A stretch of DNA of 39,264 bases from Chloroflexota bacterium (GTDB taxonomy: Bacteria > Chloroflexota > Dehalococcoidia > Lucifugimonadales > UBA3495), in the NCBI GenBank assembly GCA_027624135.1, contig JAQBXL010000014.1, positions 1 through 39,264 of the forward strand. Direction: 5' to 3'. Made by a program: the position numbers and the translations under genes. Positions 1 through 8,873 of the stretch are shown here, one piece after another; within the stretch, counting starts at the first letter, position 1, and each line of letters starts with the position of its first letter. Below the pieces are notes generated by a model. The model worked only from the letters and a program-made list of their open reading frames with translations. It was not told the DNA's origin and ran no database searches.

Positions 1-1
1 A

Positions 2-19
2 ACCCTTCTGCTGAAGGGT
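2..19 (-). terminator. Possible terminator hairpin downstream of the MBL gene (cut by the window edge)
   Basis: ACCCTTC-TGCT-GAAGGGT, 7-bp perfect stem about 27 nt past the minus-strand stop; any T-tract lies outside the window. Confidence 0.35.
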
Positions 20-45
20 GCCAACGAGGTCTTTCCTTATCTAGC

Positions 46-813
46 CTAATTTAGGCGGTGGATCTGGGCTGGACCCCTCCGGTTGATGTCGGCCATGTAC
101 TTGTAGTAGCTGGGATAGCTGCCGAGCCCAGTCAGAGCAAATTTAACAAAGTTGGTTTCTTCCGTTTCGGCGGCGAAAGGATTGGTCAGCCGCTCATTGG
201 CAATCGTGGTCGGGACCCCGCCGCCTCCGGCAGCCGCAGCTGAGCAGAATGATCCACCGCCGTGGGTCGGGTAAACCTGAACGTCTCCAGGAAGTTTCAG
301 CAACTTTTCGTGGATCGTATTGTGCAGCCACCGGGCCAGAAAAGGAGCGATCTTGGCGCCCAGCAAGTCTACACGGGCTGCGCCTCCCAGCATGAGTGCG
401 CCGCCGGTGAAGATCGTAGTGATCTCGCCTTGTTCTTCCACCAAGAACGAGATGCTTTCCGGGGTGTGACCGGGAGTGTGCATGACTTTGATCGTGAAAT
501 CTCCCAGGTCGAACTCGTCGTCTTCTTGCAGGCGGATCGAAGGAAACAAAAGACCTCCGGAGGCGCTGGCGCCCACCTGGCAACCGGTCTGGTCGGCCAG
601 CTCCCTGGCTCCCGAGACAAAGTCGTTGTGAACGTGGGTCTCGAATGCGTAAACGATCCGCGTCCCATGATTGGCGGCAATCTGTACGTACTGGTCGACG
701 TCGCGGGCAGGATCGATCACGACGCACGGTCCGGATTGTTCCGAGCCGACCACATAGCTGTTATTGGCTAGGCTCTCGATTCTTACAGCTTCAATAAACA
801 CGGTTTCACCCAA
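46..813 (-). CDS. MBL-fold metallo-hydrolase of the MBL-rhodanese/persulfide dioxygenase-like group, without rhodanese domain
   Basis: ETHVHNDFVSGAREL, MHTPGHTPES, FTGGALMLGGAARVDL and YPTHGGGSFCSA motifs; 255 aa. Confidence 0.85.
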   Translation of the reverse strand: MGETVFIEAVRIESLANNSYVVGSEQSGPCVVIDPARDVDQYVQIAANHGTRIVYAFETHVHNDFVSGARELADQTGCQVGASASGGLLFPSIRLQEDDEFDLGDFTIKVMHTPGHTPESISFLVEEQGEITTIFTGGALMLGGAARVDLLGAKIAPFLARWLHNTIHEKLLKLPGDVQVYPTHGGGSFCSAAAAGGGGVPTTIANERLTNPFAAETEETNFVKFALTGLGSYPSYYKYMADINRRGPAQIHRLN

Positions 814-856
814 TTGCAGATAATTTGCCCCAGGAAATGTTTACCGTCTCTGGCGG

Positions 857-931
857 CTATTTTATACCGCCGACGGGCAGCACCGGCCAATAGATTCGGC
901 CAGTCTCTATTTTATCCGGCTTCTATTTTAT
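857..931. repeat. Three copies of CTATTTTAT (ATAAAATAG on minus) upstream of the MBL gene
   Basis: CTATTTTAT at 857-865, 907-915 and 923-931; the first lies inside GGCGG-N10-CCGCC. Confidence 0.5.
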
Positions 932-1894
932 ATTTATGAGATGATGTTTTGGTAAGGTTTTCTTTCCAAATTCCACGTATCCGTGGCCGCTCGGTCCGCA
1001 TATACCTGGGCCGAGTCTAGCTTTGATGTCCATGAACATCTGGTGGTTGCGGTCCGGAGTGGGCGTTGGTATAGCAGAGGCGTACGGCTCGTACTTCTTC
1101 AAAATGAGGTCGGATTTCAGATCAATGGCTCATGTCGGAATCGCGGCTGAATCGCTGGCGGGAGGTCAGATCCTCGGGAGGAGTGGACTCTCATTACATG
1201 CAGGATTACTAAGGCCGGGCACGAGGATAACTGGGCGCTAGGTGGGACTGTGTGTTGCCCACTGCCGAATCTCGGTCCCCGATTCATGAGGACCAAATAC
1301 GCTTCTAGCGTGGTGATGAAACCATCGCTGGTTCGGGTTGCAGTGGATCTGATGATAATCCGGTGGGGTTTAAGGTCTATGGTCTCCCGACTGCGGAGAT
1401 ACCGAAGTCGTCTGCCTAGGAGCCGCTCACGGTGCAACCATGACTGGCCGTAGTAGCCATGAGTATCACGGCGATTAAAATGAGCCCGACCAACGCACGG
1501 CGGGAGGGTAGTCCAGGTATGCGCATCCTATACATCTACTCCGGTTGGGATTGACGGTGGAGATTCGACTTGCAGTCGTCCCCTGCCGTACAAAAATTAC
1601 CAGTGGCAGTATATCCCAACCCTCCTTGGGCAGTACAGTGCCGGTTCCGAGTGAAAATGATGATTGTTGTCTACGACTAGCGGTTTCGCTGGCGCATTAT
1701 AGTTGCATTCAAAAGGCTAGCAAAAGGCCCGCGCTCGTAGGCGTCTCTAATCAACGAATCGGTCAAGCGTGGGCGTGAACGAGCGATTATGCTAATATGT
1801 GCCAAGGCAGAACCAACCTGTCTGATAGGCACACCAGCTACGCCTGCGGGTGTTGAAGATTTTCCTGAAAATATAATGACCTAGGAGCGATGTT

Positions 1895-4216
1895 ATGCCT
1901 GAGTACCAGCCCAATATGGTCCTCTCCAACGAAGAATTTGATGTGATCGGTTCCAGGCCGGTTCGTCATGACGGTTTCGACAAGGTAACGGGACGCGCCC
2001 GGTACGGCGCAGACACCAACCTGGCTGGCCTGCTGTATGGAAAGATCCTGCGCAGCCCCCACGCCCACGCCGTAATCAAATCCATTGATACCAGCGCTGC
2101 CGAAGCCCACCCGGGGGTTTACGCAGTGGTCACCTCTGCCGACTGGCCGGAAACCTCCACCAAGCTTTCAGACCTGGCTGAGGGCGCCCTGCAAAACCTG
2201 GGATTCCTGAGCATGAACGTCTTGGCCCGGGGCAAGGCGCTGTACAAAGGGCATGCCATCGCCGCAGTGGCCGCCGTCAGCCCACACGTCGCTGAGGAAG
2301 CAGCCGCCAAGATTAAAGTGAACTACGAGGTCTTAAAGCCCGTTATGACCGCCGACGACGGTCTCAAGCCGGATGCCCCCATATTGCATGAGCGGCTGGC
2401 CAGCATCTCTAATCCCGCTCTCCGCCCCGGCGGACTGTTGGATGACGGTGCGGAGAGCATGCGCACCAACATCGCCAACGAGTTTGAATTCAGGATCGGC
2501 GATGTCGAACAGGGATTCAAAGACTCTGATGTGATTGTGGAGAAAGAGACATCCACTCAGGCGATCCACCAGGGTTACATCGAGCCTCACGCCGGCACCG
2601 CCCATTGGCAGCATGACGGCAAACTAACCATCTGGTCGAGCAGCCAAGGGCAGTTCTCGGTTCGCGATATGACCGCGCGGTTTTTGGGCATCCCCGTCTC
2701 TGACGTAAAGGCCATCCCCATGGAGATCGGCGGCGGGTTCGGCGCGAAGACCATCGTGTACGTCGAGCCTATCGCGGCATTGCTGTCCCGCAAGTCCGGG
2801 CGGCCGGTCAAGGTCCAGATGACTCGGACCGAGGTCTTTGAGGCTACCGGCCCAACCTCTGGCACCAAGATCAAAGTTAAGATAGGCGCCACCAAAGACG
2901 GCAAGATCGTGGCCGCTGAAGCCGACTTGGTCTACGAAGCGGGAGCTTTCCCCGGATCGCCCGTGTCTCCCGGTGCCCAATGCATGATGGGACAATACGA
3001 CATTGCGAACGCCCATCTGACCGCTAAAGACGTGCTGGTCAACAGGCCCAAATCGGCGGCCTACCGCGCGCCTGGCGCACCGGCCTCCGCATTCTGCATG
3101 GAGACCGCCCTTGACGAGTTGGCCGAGAAGCTGGGTATGGACCCGCTGGAGTTTCGGCTTTTGAACAGCTCAAAAGAGGGAGTGCGCCGGGTAACCGGCC
3201 CGATGACCCCTAAAGTGGGATACATCGAGACCTTGCAGGCTGCTAAAGATCACGACCACTACAATACCAAGTTGGAAGGCAAATTCCGTGGGCGTGGAGT
3301 GGCCACCGGATTCTGGGGCAACAACAGTGGACCCGCCGCCGCAGTCGCCGTCGTTAACTCAGACGGCACCATCAGCCTCACGGAGGGTTCGCCCGACATC
3401 GGAGGCAGCCGGGCCGCCATGGCTCTGCATGTGGCCGAGGTCTTGGGCATCCCCGTCACGGACATCAAACCCACCGTCGGCGACACCGACAGCATCGGTT
3501 TCACCTCCAACACGGGCGGCAGCAGCGCGACATTCAAGTCTGGCTGGGCCTGCTATGAAGCAGCTCAGAGCGTTAAGAAGCAGATGACCGAACGAGCCGC
3601 CAAGATCTGGGAGATACCAAGCGAGGATGTTGAGTACAAAGAGGCCATCCTCCAGCACAAGTCAGACCCTGAGTTAAAGTTGACCTTCAAACAGATCGCC
3701 GCGCGGATGATTCCCACCGGCGGTCCCATCGTCGGGTCTGCCGGAGTCAACCCTCCCGGCGCTGGTCCTTCCATTGCGGTCCACATCGCGGACGTTGAAG
3801 TGGACACCGACACCGGCAAGGTGGAGATACTGCGGTACACCGCCGTCCAAGACGCCGGCAAGGCCATCCACCCCAGCTATGTTGAGGGCCAGATTCAGGG
3901 TGGCGTTGTGCAGGGTATCGGCTGGGCGCTGAACGAAGAATACGTCTACAACGACGACGGCGTCATGCTGAACAGCAGCTTCTTGGATTACCGGATGCCC
4001 ACCTCGTTGGATCTGCCCATGATTGACACTGTGATCGTTGAAGTGGCCAACCCCAGCCACCCGTACGGCGTCCGAGGCGTCGGCGAGGTGCCCATCGTTC
4101 CTCCGATGGCAGCGATATCAAATGCGATCTACGATGCGATCGGGGTGCGGATGAACCATCTGCCCATGTCTCCGGACAAAGTCCTGGAGGCTCTCTGGGC
4201 CAAGAACGGCAAGTAA
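1895..4216 (+). CDS. Xanthine dehydrogenase/CoxL-family molybdopterin-binding large subunit
   Basis: 773 aa; VTGRARYGAD, GGGFGAK, AAYRAPGAP loop, C-terminal GVRGVGEVPIVPP with the conserved Glu; AGGAG upstream of the ATG. Confidence 0.93.
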   Translation: MPEYQPNMVLSNEEFDVIGSRPVRHDGFDKVTGRARYGADTNLAGLLYGKILRSPHAHAVIKSIDTSAAEAHPGVYAVVTSADWPETSTKLSDLAEGALQNLGFLSMNVLARGKALYKGHAIAAVAAVSPHVAEEAAAKIKVNYEVLKPVMTADDGLKPDAPILHERLASISNPALRPGGLLDDGAESMRTNIANEFEFRIGDVEQGFKDSDVIVEKETSTQAIHQGYIEPHAGTAHWQHDGKLTIWSSSQGQFSVRDMTARFLGIPVSDVKAIPMEIGGGFGAKTIVYVEPIAALLSRKSGRPVKVQMTRTEVFEATGPTSGTKIKVKIGATKDGKIVAAEADLVYEAGAFPGSPVSPGAQCMMGQYDIANAHLTAKDVLVNRPKSAAYRAPGAPASAFCMETALDELAEKLGMDPLEFRLLNSSKEGVRRVTGPMTPKVGYIETLQAAKDHDHYNTKLEGKFRGRGVATGFWGNNSGPAAAVAVVNSDGTISLTEGSPDIGGSRAAMALHVAEVLGIPVTDIKPTVGDTDSIGFTSNTGGSSATFKSGWACYEAAQSVKKQMTERAAKIWEIPSEDVEYKEAILQHKSDPELKLTFKQIAARMIPTGGPIVGSAGVNPPGAGPSIAVHIADVEVDTDTGKVEILRYTAVQDAGKAIHPSYVEGQIQGGVVQGIGWALNEEYVYNDDGVMLNSSFLDYRMPTSLDLPMIDTVIVEVANPSHPYGVRGVGEVPIVPPMAAISNAIYDAIGVRMNHLPMSPDKVLEALWAKNGK

Positions 4217-4221
4217 CCAAT

Positions 4222-4491
4222 ATGCCAGAGGTATGGATTCCGCCCAAGCTCCAGCAGCTTACCGGCGGCAAACAGCAGGTCCAGGTGGAAGGAAGTACCG
4301 TCCGCCAGGTGATCAACAGCCTGGAGCGGCAGTATCCAGGGGTGAAGGAATTTCTCTGCGACGAAGTGGAGGAAGACCTGTACCCCGGGATCGCCGTCAT
4401 CGTTGATGGTGAGACCAGCCAGCTTGGCATGCTACAGAAGGTTCAAGAGAACAGCGAGGTTCACTTCCTGCCGGCTATCGGCGGCGGTTGA
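4222..4491 (+). CDS. MoaD/ThiS family sulfur carrier protein
   Basis: 89 aa ubiquitin-like protein ending in Gly-Gly (LPAIGGG); 5 bp after the oxidoreductase stop. Confidence 0.88.
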   Translation: MPEVWIPPKLQQLTGGKQQVQVEGSTVRQVINSLERQYPGVKEFLCDEVEEDLYPGIAVIVDGETSQLGMLQKVQENSEVHFLPAIGGG

Positions 4492-4501
4492 TCACTTTGG
4501 T

Positions 4502-4527
4502 TCAATAGCTCGCGTCAATAGTTCAGC
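4502..4527. repeat. 13-bp tandem duplication after the MoaD gene
   Basis: TCAATAG at 4502 and 4515. Confidence 0.45.
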
Positions 4528-4580
4528 ACAGATTATGGCGGAGCAAGCGGAAACGCCAGCTCCGCCATAATCTGTGCTGA
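4523..4580. repeat. Perfect 22-bp inverted repeat, inner GCG-GAAA-CGC hairpin
   Basis: TCAGCACAGATTATGGCGGAGC ... GCTCCGCCATAATCTGTGCTGA; loop AAGCGGAAACGCCA; no clear U-tract. Confidence 0.9.
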
Positions 4581-4611
4581 TCTATATCCGCCAGATCGGA
4601 GGCGACTGTAG

Positions 4612-5100
4612 GTGTCCAATGTGATTAACGGGACTCAAAATTTCGAAGGCCCAATCAGGATCCGCCCCAATCTCAGTTCCCAGGCGGAGAGGGAAGTGCG
4701 GCGCGACTCGCGCCTTCGCCAGGCGCGTACCTGCTATGGGCACTTAGCTGGTGTGGCGGGGGTAGCGTTGCTGGACAAGATGGTCAGCCTGGGCTGGCTT
4801 GAGGAAGCGCCAGCGCCGGCTTCTGGGAACCGGGTCGGCTACAACCTCAGCGTCGAAGGCCGCCGGGCGATGGTAGCTTGGGGGTTGGATACCGAAGCGG
4901 CTGCGAAAACTTCAGGCAATTTCGCCTTTGGTTGCCTCGACTGGACGGAGCGGCGGCAGCATCTGGGCGGTCCACTGGGCCGAGCCGTCACCGCTTACCT
5001 AGGCGAGCGGGGCTACGTGGGCCGGACCACGGGGACCAGGGAAGTTTCTTTGAGTGGCAACCCAGAAAGTTGGTTGGACGCCACCGCCTGCCAAGGCTAA
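4612..5100 (+). CDS. ArsR-family-like C-terminal domain protein lacking the N-terminal HTH
   Basis: RQARTCYGHLAGVAGVALLD and FGCLDWTERRQHLGGPLG match the C-terminal half of long ArsR-type regulators; only about 37 aa precede it; GTG start with GGAGG upstream and in-frame TAG just before. Confidence 0.7.
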   Translation: MSNVINGTQNFEGPIRIRPNLSSQAEREVRRDSRLRQARTCYGHLAGVAGVALLDKMVSLGWLEEAPAPASGNRVGYNLSVEGRRAMVAWGLDTEAAAKTSGNFAFGCLDWTERRQHLGGPLGRAVTAYLGERGYVGRTTGTREVSLSGNPESWLDATACQG

Positions 5101-5107
5101 GATACCC

Positions 5108-5236
5108 GTGCTACTCAACGGGCGGCCTGTGATGTTGTGCGAGGGGGCTAACCCAATTGGCGGGTTCGATGCTCTGGATTTGATCGGCAAACACGCGTTC
5201 GGCATTCCCTTCGATGTGGAGCCGCGCTACGTCTAG
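5108..5236 (+). CDS. Small hypothetical protein (VLLNGRPVMLCEGANPIGGFDALDLIGKHAFGIPFDVEPRYV)
   Basis: Non-random ORF between the ArsR-like gene and csoR; the ORF track gives a longer version from 5054 that overlaps the upstream gene; GTG start at 5108 is a guess. Confidence 0.4.
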   Translation: MLLNGRPVMLCEGANPIGGFDALDLIGKHAFGIPFDVEPRYV

Positions 5237-5307
5237 GTACTCCGAGCACTCGACTAGGATCACCAATTTGACCAACCAATCTAAGGTGAGTAACATTGAA
5301 GTAGTAG

Positions 5308-5330
5308 ACCCACCCCCAGGGGGTATGGGT
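5308..5330. promoter_or_regulatory. Candidate CsoR/RcnR-family operator
   Basis: ACCCACCCCCAGGGGGTATGGGT, interrupted G/C-tract dyad immediately upstream of csoR. Confidence 0.65.
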
Positions 5331-5345
5331 TATGGAGAGGCGAGT

Positions 5346-5612
5346 ATGTTTACGGAAGTGAAAGGGGACGCTCTCAAACGGTTGAGCTATATCGAAGGGC
5401 ACCTCTCGGGCATCAGAAAGATGTTGGAAGAGGACAAGTACTGCGTCGATATCTTGAAGCAGACCTACGCCGTCCGTCGGGCCATCGAGAAGATGGAAAG
5501 CCTGATGCTTGAGGGGCACCTGAAGTCTTGCGTGGTGGAAGGGATCCAAACCGGCCGCGCCGAAGAGATCGTGGAAGAACTCAAAGACCTTTATATCCTG
5601 GCAAATAAGTAG
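5346..5612 (+). CDS. csoR: CsoR-family metal-sensing transcriptional repressor
   Basis: MFTEVKGDALKRLSYIEGHLSGIRKMLEEDKYCVDIL...LEGHLKSCV; Cys/His/Cys ligand pattern; GGAGAGG RBS 5 nt before ATG 5346. ORF-track start 5214 would run through the operator. Confidence 0.9.
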   Translation: MFTEVKGDALKRLSYIEGHLSGIRKMLEEDKYCVDILKQTYAVRRAIEKMESLMLEGHLKSCVVEGIQTGRAEEIVEELKDLYILANK

Positions 5613-5655
5613 CGATACAAGGGGCAATCCAAGTAGCGATCCAAGTAGCAACCAA
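5608..5655. repeat. 12-bp tandem repeat, 4 units (one degenerate), overlapping the csoR stop codon
   Basis: AGTAGCGATACA / AGGGGCAATCCA / AGTAGCGATCCA / AGTAGCAACCAA. Confidence 0.75.
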
Positions 5656-5666
5656 CGGAGCGGAAA

Positions 5667-6272
5667 ATGTCTGCATACGTGATTGGCGACATCAATGTTA
5701 CGGACCCGGAGACCTTTGCTAAGTACGCCGCCTCGGTTCCCGCCAGCAGCGGGGCGTTTGGCGGCAGATACCTGGTGCGCGGCCCCGGCAAGTGTGAGCC
5801 AGCCGAAGGGGATTGGAGCCCAGAACGCTTCGTCCTGGCTGAGTACAAAGACGTAGATACGATCAAATCCTGGTATTACTCTCTGGAGTACACAGAGCTT
5901 ACGAAGCTTCGCCAGAGTGCGTCTACCGGGAACTTGATCGTCGCCGAGGGAGTTGTACCCTCCATCCAGGGGAGCGGGAGCGGGGCAGCGGGGTACTTGG
6001 TTGGAGACATTGAGGTCACGGATCCCGACACATATTCCAAGTACGCGCAAGGCGTTCCGGCTACAGTAGCAGCTTTTGGCGGGCGGTACCTGGTCCGGGG
6101 AGCCTCGGGTGAGGTATTAGAAGGGATGTGGACTCCGAAACGGCTGGTGGTATTAGAGTTCGAGAGCCTGGATCGGGCCCAGGCTTGGTACAACTCGCCT
6201 GAATATGCAGACTTGAAGAAGTTGCGGCAGAGCGCGTCCAAAGGAAACCTGATATTCGCAGATGGCACCTAA
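5667..6272 (+). CDS. Tandem DUF1330 domain protein
   Basis: Two homologous halves: FGGRYLVRG...WSPERFVLAEY...LRQSAS.GNLI and FGGRYLVRG...WTPKRLVVLEF...LRQSASKGNLI. Confidence 0.85.
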   Translation: MSAYVIGDINVTDPETFAKYAASVPASSGAFGGRYLVRGPGKCEPAEGDWSPERFVLAEYKDVDTIKSWYYSLEYTELTKLRQSASTGNLIVAEGVVPSIQGSGSGAAGYLVGDIEVTDPDTYSKYAQGVPATVAAFGGRYLVRGASGEVLEGMWTPKRLVVLEFESLDRAQAWYNSPEYADLKKLRQSASKGNLIFADGT

Positions 6273-6305
6273 CGCGATGGAAGGGTCGCTCCCGGAGGTA
6301 GAATC

Positions 6306-8831
6306 ATGGTTACGACGAAAAAGGACGTAAAGAAACTCAGTTTGCCGGTGGAAGGCATGACCTGCGCTGCTTGCGTGGGGAATGTTGAGGGAGCGCTCAA
6401 GGGCGTTCCCGGCGTGCTGGCAGCATCGGTCAACCTTGGCACTGAAAAGGCCTCGGTGGAATTTGCTCCGTCCGAGGTGACCGTTCAGCAGATACAAGAA
6501 GCGGTCGCTGGGGCCGGTTACAAGATCGGCACCCAAACGGCGTCGTTGAACATCGGGGGCATGACCTGTGCGACGTGTGTGGGGCATGTGGAAAACGCCC
6601 TCCGAAAAGTCCCGGGAGTTGCCCAGGCTAACGTAAATCTGGGCGTGGAAAGAGCGTCGGTTCAGTTCGTGGCCGGTATGGTGGAGCTTTCCGACCTGCA
6701 AGCAGCGGTGGAAGGGGCCGGCTACCGAGTCGAGAGCTTCAACGACTCCGCAGACCAAGAAAGGGAGCTGGAGCGGCTATCCAAGGTCAAAGAGATCAGG
6801 GAGTTGCGCAACCGTCTGGTTCTGGCGGGCGGCGGCGCGATACTGCTGTTTCTCGGCACCTTCGACGCCTTCCCATGGGTATCCAAGTTCATAGGGCAAG
6901 GCTACTATCCGTTCCTCCTGTGGGCTTTGGCGACACCGGTGCAGTTCTGGGCCGGGTCAATCTTCTATACCTCGGGCCTGAGCACTCTAAGACACGGCAC
7001 GTCCAATATGCACACCCTGATCGCCATGGGCACAACCGTGGCCTACGGCTACAGCGTGGCGGTGGTGCTGCTCGATGCCTTCTCACCGGGCGTGCTGGCA
7101 GACAATGGCATCGAAGCCAAGGTGTACTTCGACACTGCGGCGATCATCGTGGCCCTGATATTGCTGGGCCGGTTCCTGGAAGCAGGGGCGAAGGGCCGCA
7201 CTTCCGAGGCGATCAGGCGTCTCATCGGTCTCAAGCCAACCTCGGCGCGGGTGGTGCGCGATGGTGAAGAGGTGGACATCCCTGTGGAACAGGTCGTCCC
7301 AGGCGATATCGTCCTGGTTCGCCCTGGAGAGAAGATACCGGTGGATGGTCTGGTGACCGAAGGCTACTCGGCGGTGGATGAGTCCATGCTCACCGGAGAG
7401 AGCATGCCGGTGGAGAAAGGCCCCGGAGACAAGGTCTTTGGAGCAACGATAAACTCCAATGGGGCCATGTATTTTGAGGCTATGCAGGTTGGTAGCGAGA
7501 CGGTCCTAGCCCAGATAATTCATTTGGTGGAAGAGGCCCAAGGCTCCAAGGCGCCCATCCAGCGGTTGGCCGACCGAGTGGCGTCCTACTTCGTCCCCGC
7601 TGTGATCCTCGTAGCCCTGGCCGCTTTCCTGTTCTGGATGCTGCTTGGTCCGGCCCCTGCCTTGACCTTCTCGACTTTGGTATTAGTTTCGGTGTTGATC
7701 ATTGCCTGTCCCTGTGCGCTTGGTTTGGCGACGCCGACCGCAATCATCGTGGGTACGGGCAAAGGCGCGGAGCACGGAGTGTTGGTCAAGCAAGCACAGG
7801 CCCTGGAGATCGCACACAAGGTCGATACAGTGGTCTTCGACAAGACGGGCACCTTGACCACCGGAAAGCCCGTTGTGACCGACCTGGTGATCTCAGCGGG
7901 CAACAACTCGTCAGAGCAAGAGCTTCTATTCCTGGCGGCATCAGCCGAGCGCGGTTCCGAGCATCCCCTGGGTGAGGCAATCGTCGATGAGGCCCGAAAC
8001 CGGGGGTTCGAGTTGGCGGCGGCGACTGGCTTCCAGGCCATTCCCGGAAGGGGTATCTCTGCTGAGGTGAACGGGCACACGGTTCGGTTCGGCAACCAGG
8101 CTTTGATGGAGGACGCCGGTGTGAAACTGGACGGTCTGGTGGAAGAGGCCTCAGCCCTGGCGGCCCAGGGAAAAACCCCGATGTACCTGTCGTACCGCGA
8201 TACTGCCATGGGCCTGATCGCCGTGGCCGACACGGTCAAACCGGAGGCGCACGAAGGGCTGGTTAGGCTGCGTAACATGGGATTGGAAGTCGTGATGCTC
8301 ACTGGCGACAACGCCCAGACCGCCCATGCGATAGCAGCGCAACTGGGCGTGTATCATGTGGAAGCTGAGGTGCTGCCCCAAGACAAGGCCGCGGTCATCA
8401 AAAGGCTGCAATCCGAAGGCAAAGTAGTGGCCATGGTGGGCGATGGCATCAATGACGCTCCGGCGCTGGCCCAGGCGGATGTGGGTCTGGCCATGGGCAG
8501 CGGTACGGACGTGGCCATGGAGTCAGCAGACATAACGCTGATGCGGAGTGACATAAACGGAGTTGCCACGGCACTGAGCTTGAGCCGCCAGACGATCCGC
8601 ACCATCAAGCAGAACCTGTTCTGGGCCTTCTTCTACAACGTGATGTTGATACCGGTTGCCGCTGGGGTCATGTACCCTGTCTTCCAGGGTCTTGGCGGCG
8701 TGCCGGGTAGCTTGGACTTCTTCTTTGGAGAACAAGGATTCTTGAATCCGGCCTTGGCCGCCTTGGCAATGGCTTTCAGCTCGGTAACAGTTGTGACCAA
8801 TTCCCTGAGGCTGCGGAGGGCCAAGATCTGA
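6306..8831 (+). CDS. copA: Copper-translocating P-type ATPase, two N-terminal HMA domains
   Basis: MTCAACVG and MTCATCVG metal-binding sites, TGES, CPC motif [30 protein letters not shown]. Confidence 0.95.
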   Translation: MVTTKKDVKKLSLPVEGMTCAACVGNVEGALKGVPGVLAASVNLGTEKASVEFAPSEVTVQQIQEAVAGAGYKIGTQTASLNIGGMTCATCVGHVENALRKVPGVAQANVNLGVERASVQFVAGMVELSDLQAAVEGAGYRVESFNDSADQERELERLSKVKEIRELRNRLVLAGGGAILLFLGTFDAFPWVSKFIGQGYYPFLLWALATPVQFWAGSIFYTSGLSTLRHGTSNMHTLIAMGTTVAYGYSVAVVLLDAFSPGVLADNGIEAKVYFDTAAIIVALILLGRFLEAGAKGRTSEAIRRLIGLKPTSARVVRDGEEVDIPVEQVVPGDIVLVRPGEKIPVDGLVTEGYSAVDESMLTGESMPVEKGPGDKVFGATINSNGAMYFEAMQVGSETVLAQIIHLVEEAQGSKAPIQRLADRVASYFVPAVILVALAAFLFWMLLGPAPALTFSTLVLVSVLIIACPCALGLATPTAIIVGTGKGAEHGVLVKQAQALEIAHKVDTVVFDKTGTLTTGKPVVTDLVISAGNNSSEQELLFLAASAERGSEHPLGEAIVDEARNRGFELAAATGFQAIPGRGISAEVNGHTVRFGNQALMEDAGVKLDGLVEEASALAAQGKTPMYLSYRDTAMGLIAVADTVKPEAHEGLVRLRNMGLEVVMLTGDNAQTAHAIAAQLGVYHVEAEVLPQDKAAVIKRLQSEGKVVAMVGDGINDAPALAQADVGLAMGSGTDVAMESADITLMRSDINGVATALSLSRQTIRTIKQNLFWAFFYNVMLIPVAAGVMYPVFQGLGGVPGSLDFFFGEQGFLNPALAALAMAFSSVTVVTNSLRLRRAKI

Positions 8832-8873
8832 CCGGCTCCGCGGACTGGCGCACTAACCTAATACGAGGAGAAA

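Noticed and set aside
1117-1437. 106-aa minus ORF in the 1-kb gene-poor region
   Set aside because: No recognisable motif and no upstream RBS seen; kept only as part of the gene-poor-region finding.
5214-5345. N-terminal extension of CsoR in the ORF track
   Set aside because: It would place the operator-like sequence inside the coding region; a better RBS and the family N-terminus occur at 5346.
5148-6050. 300-aa minus-strand ORF
   Set aside because: Antisense to csoR and the DUF1330 gene, both strongly supported.
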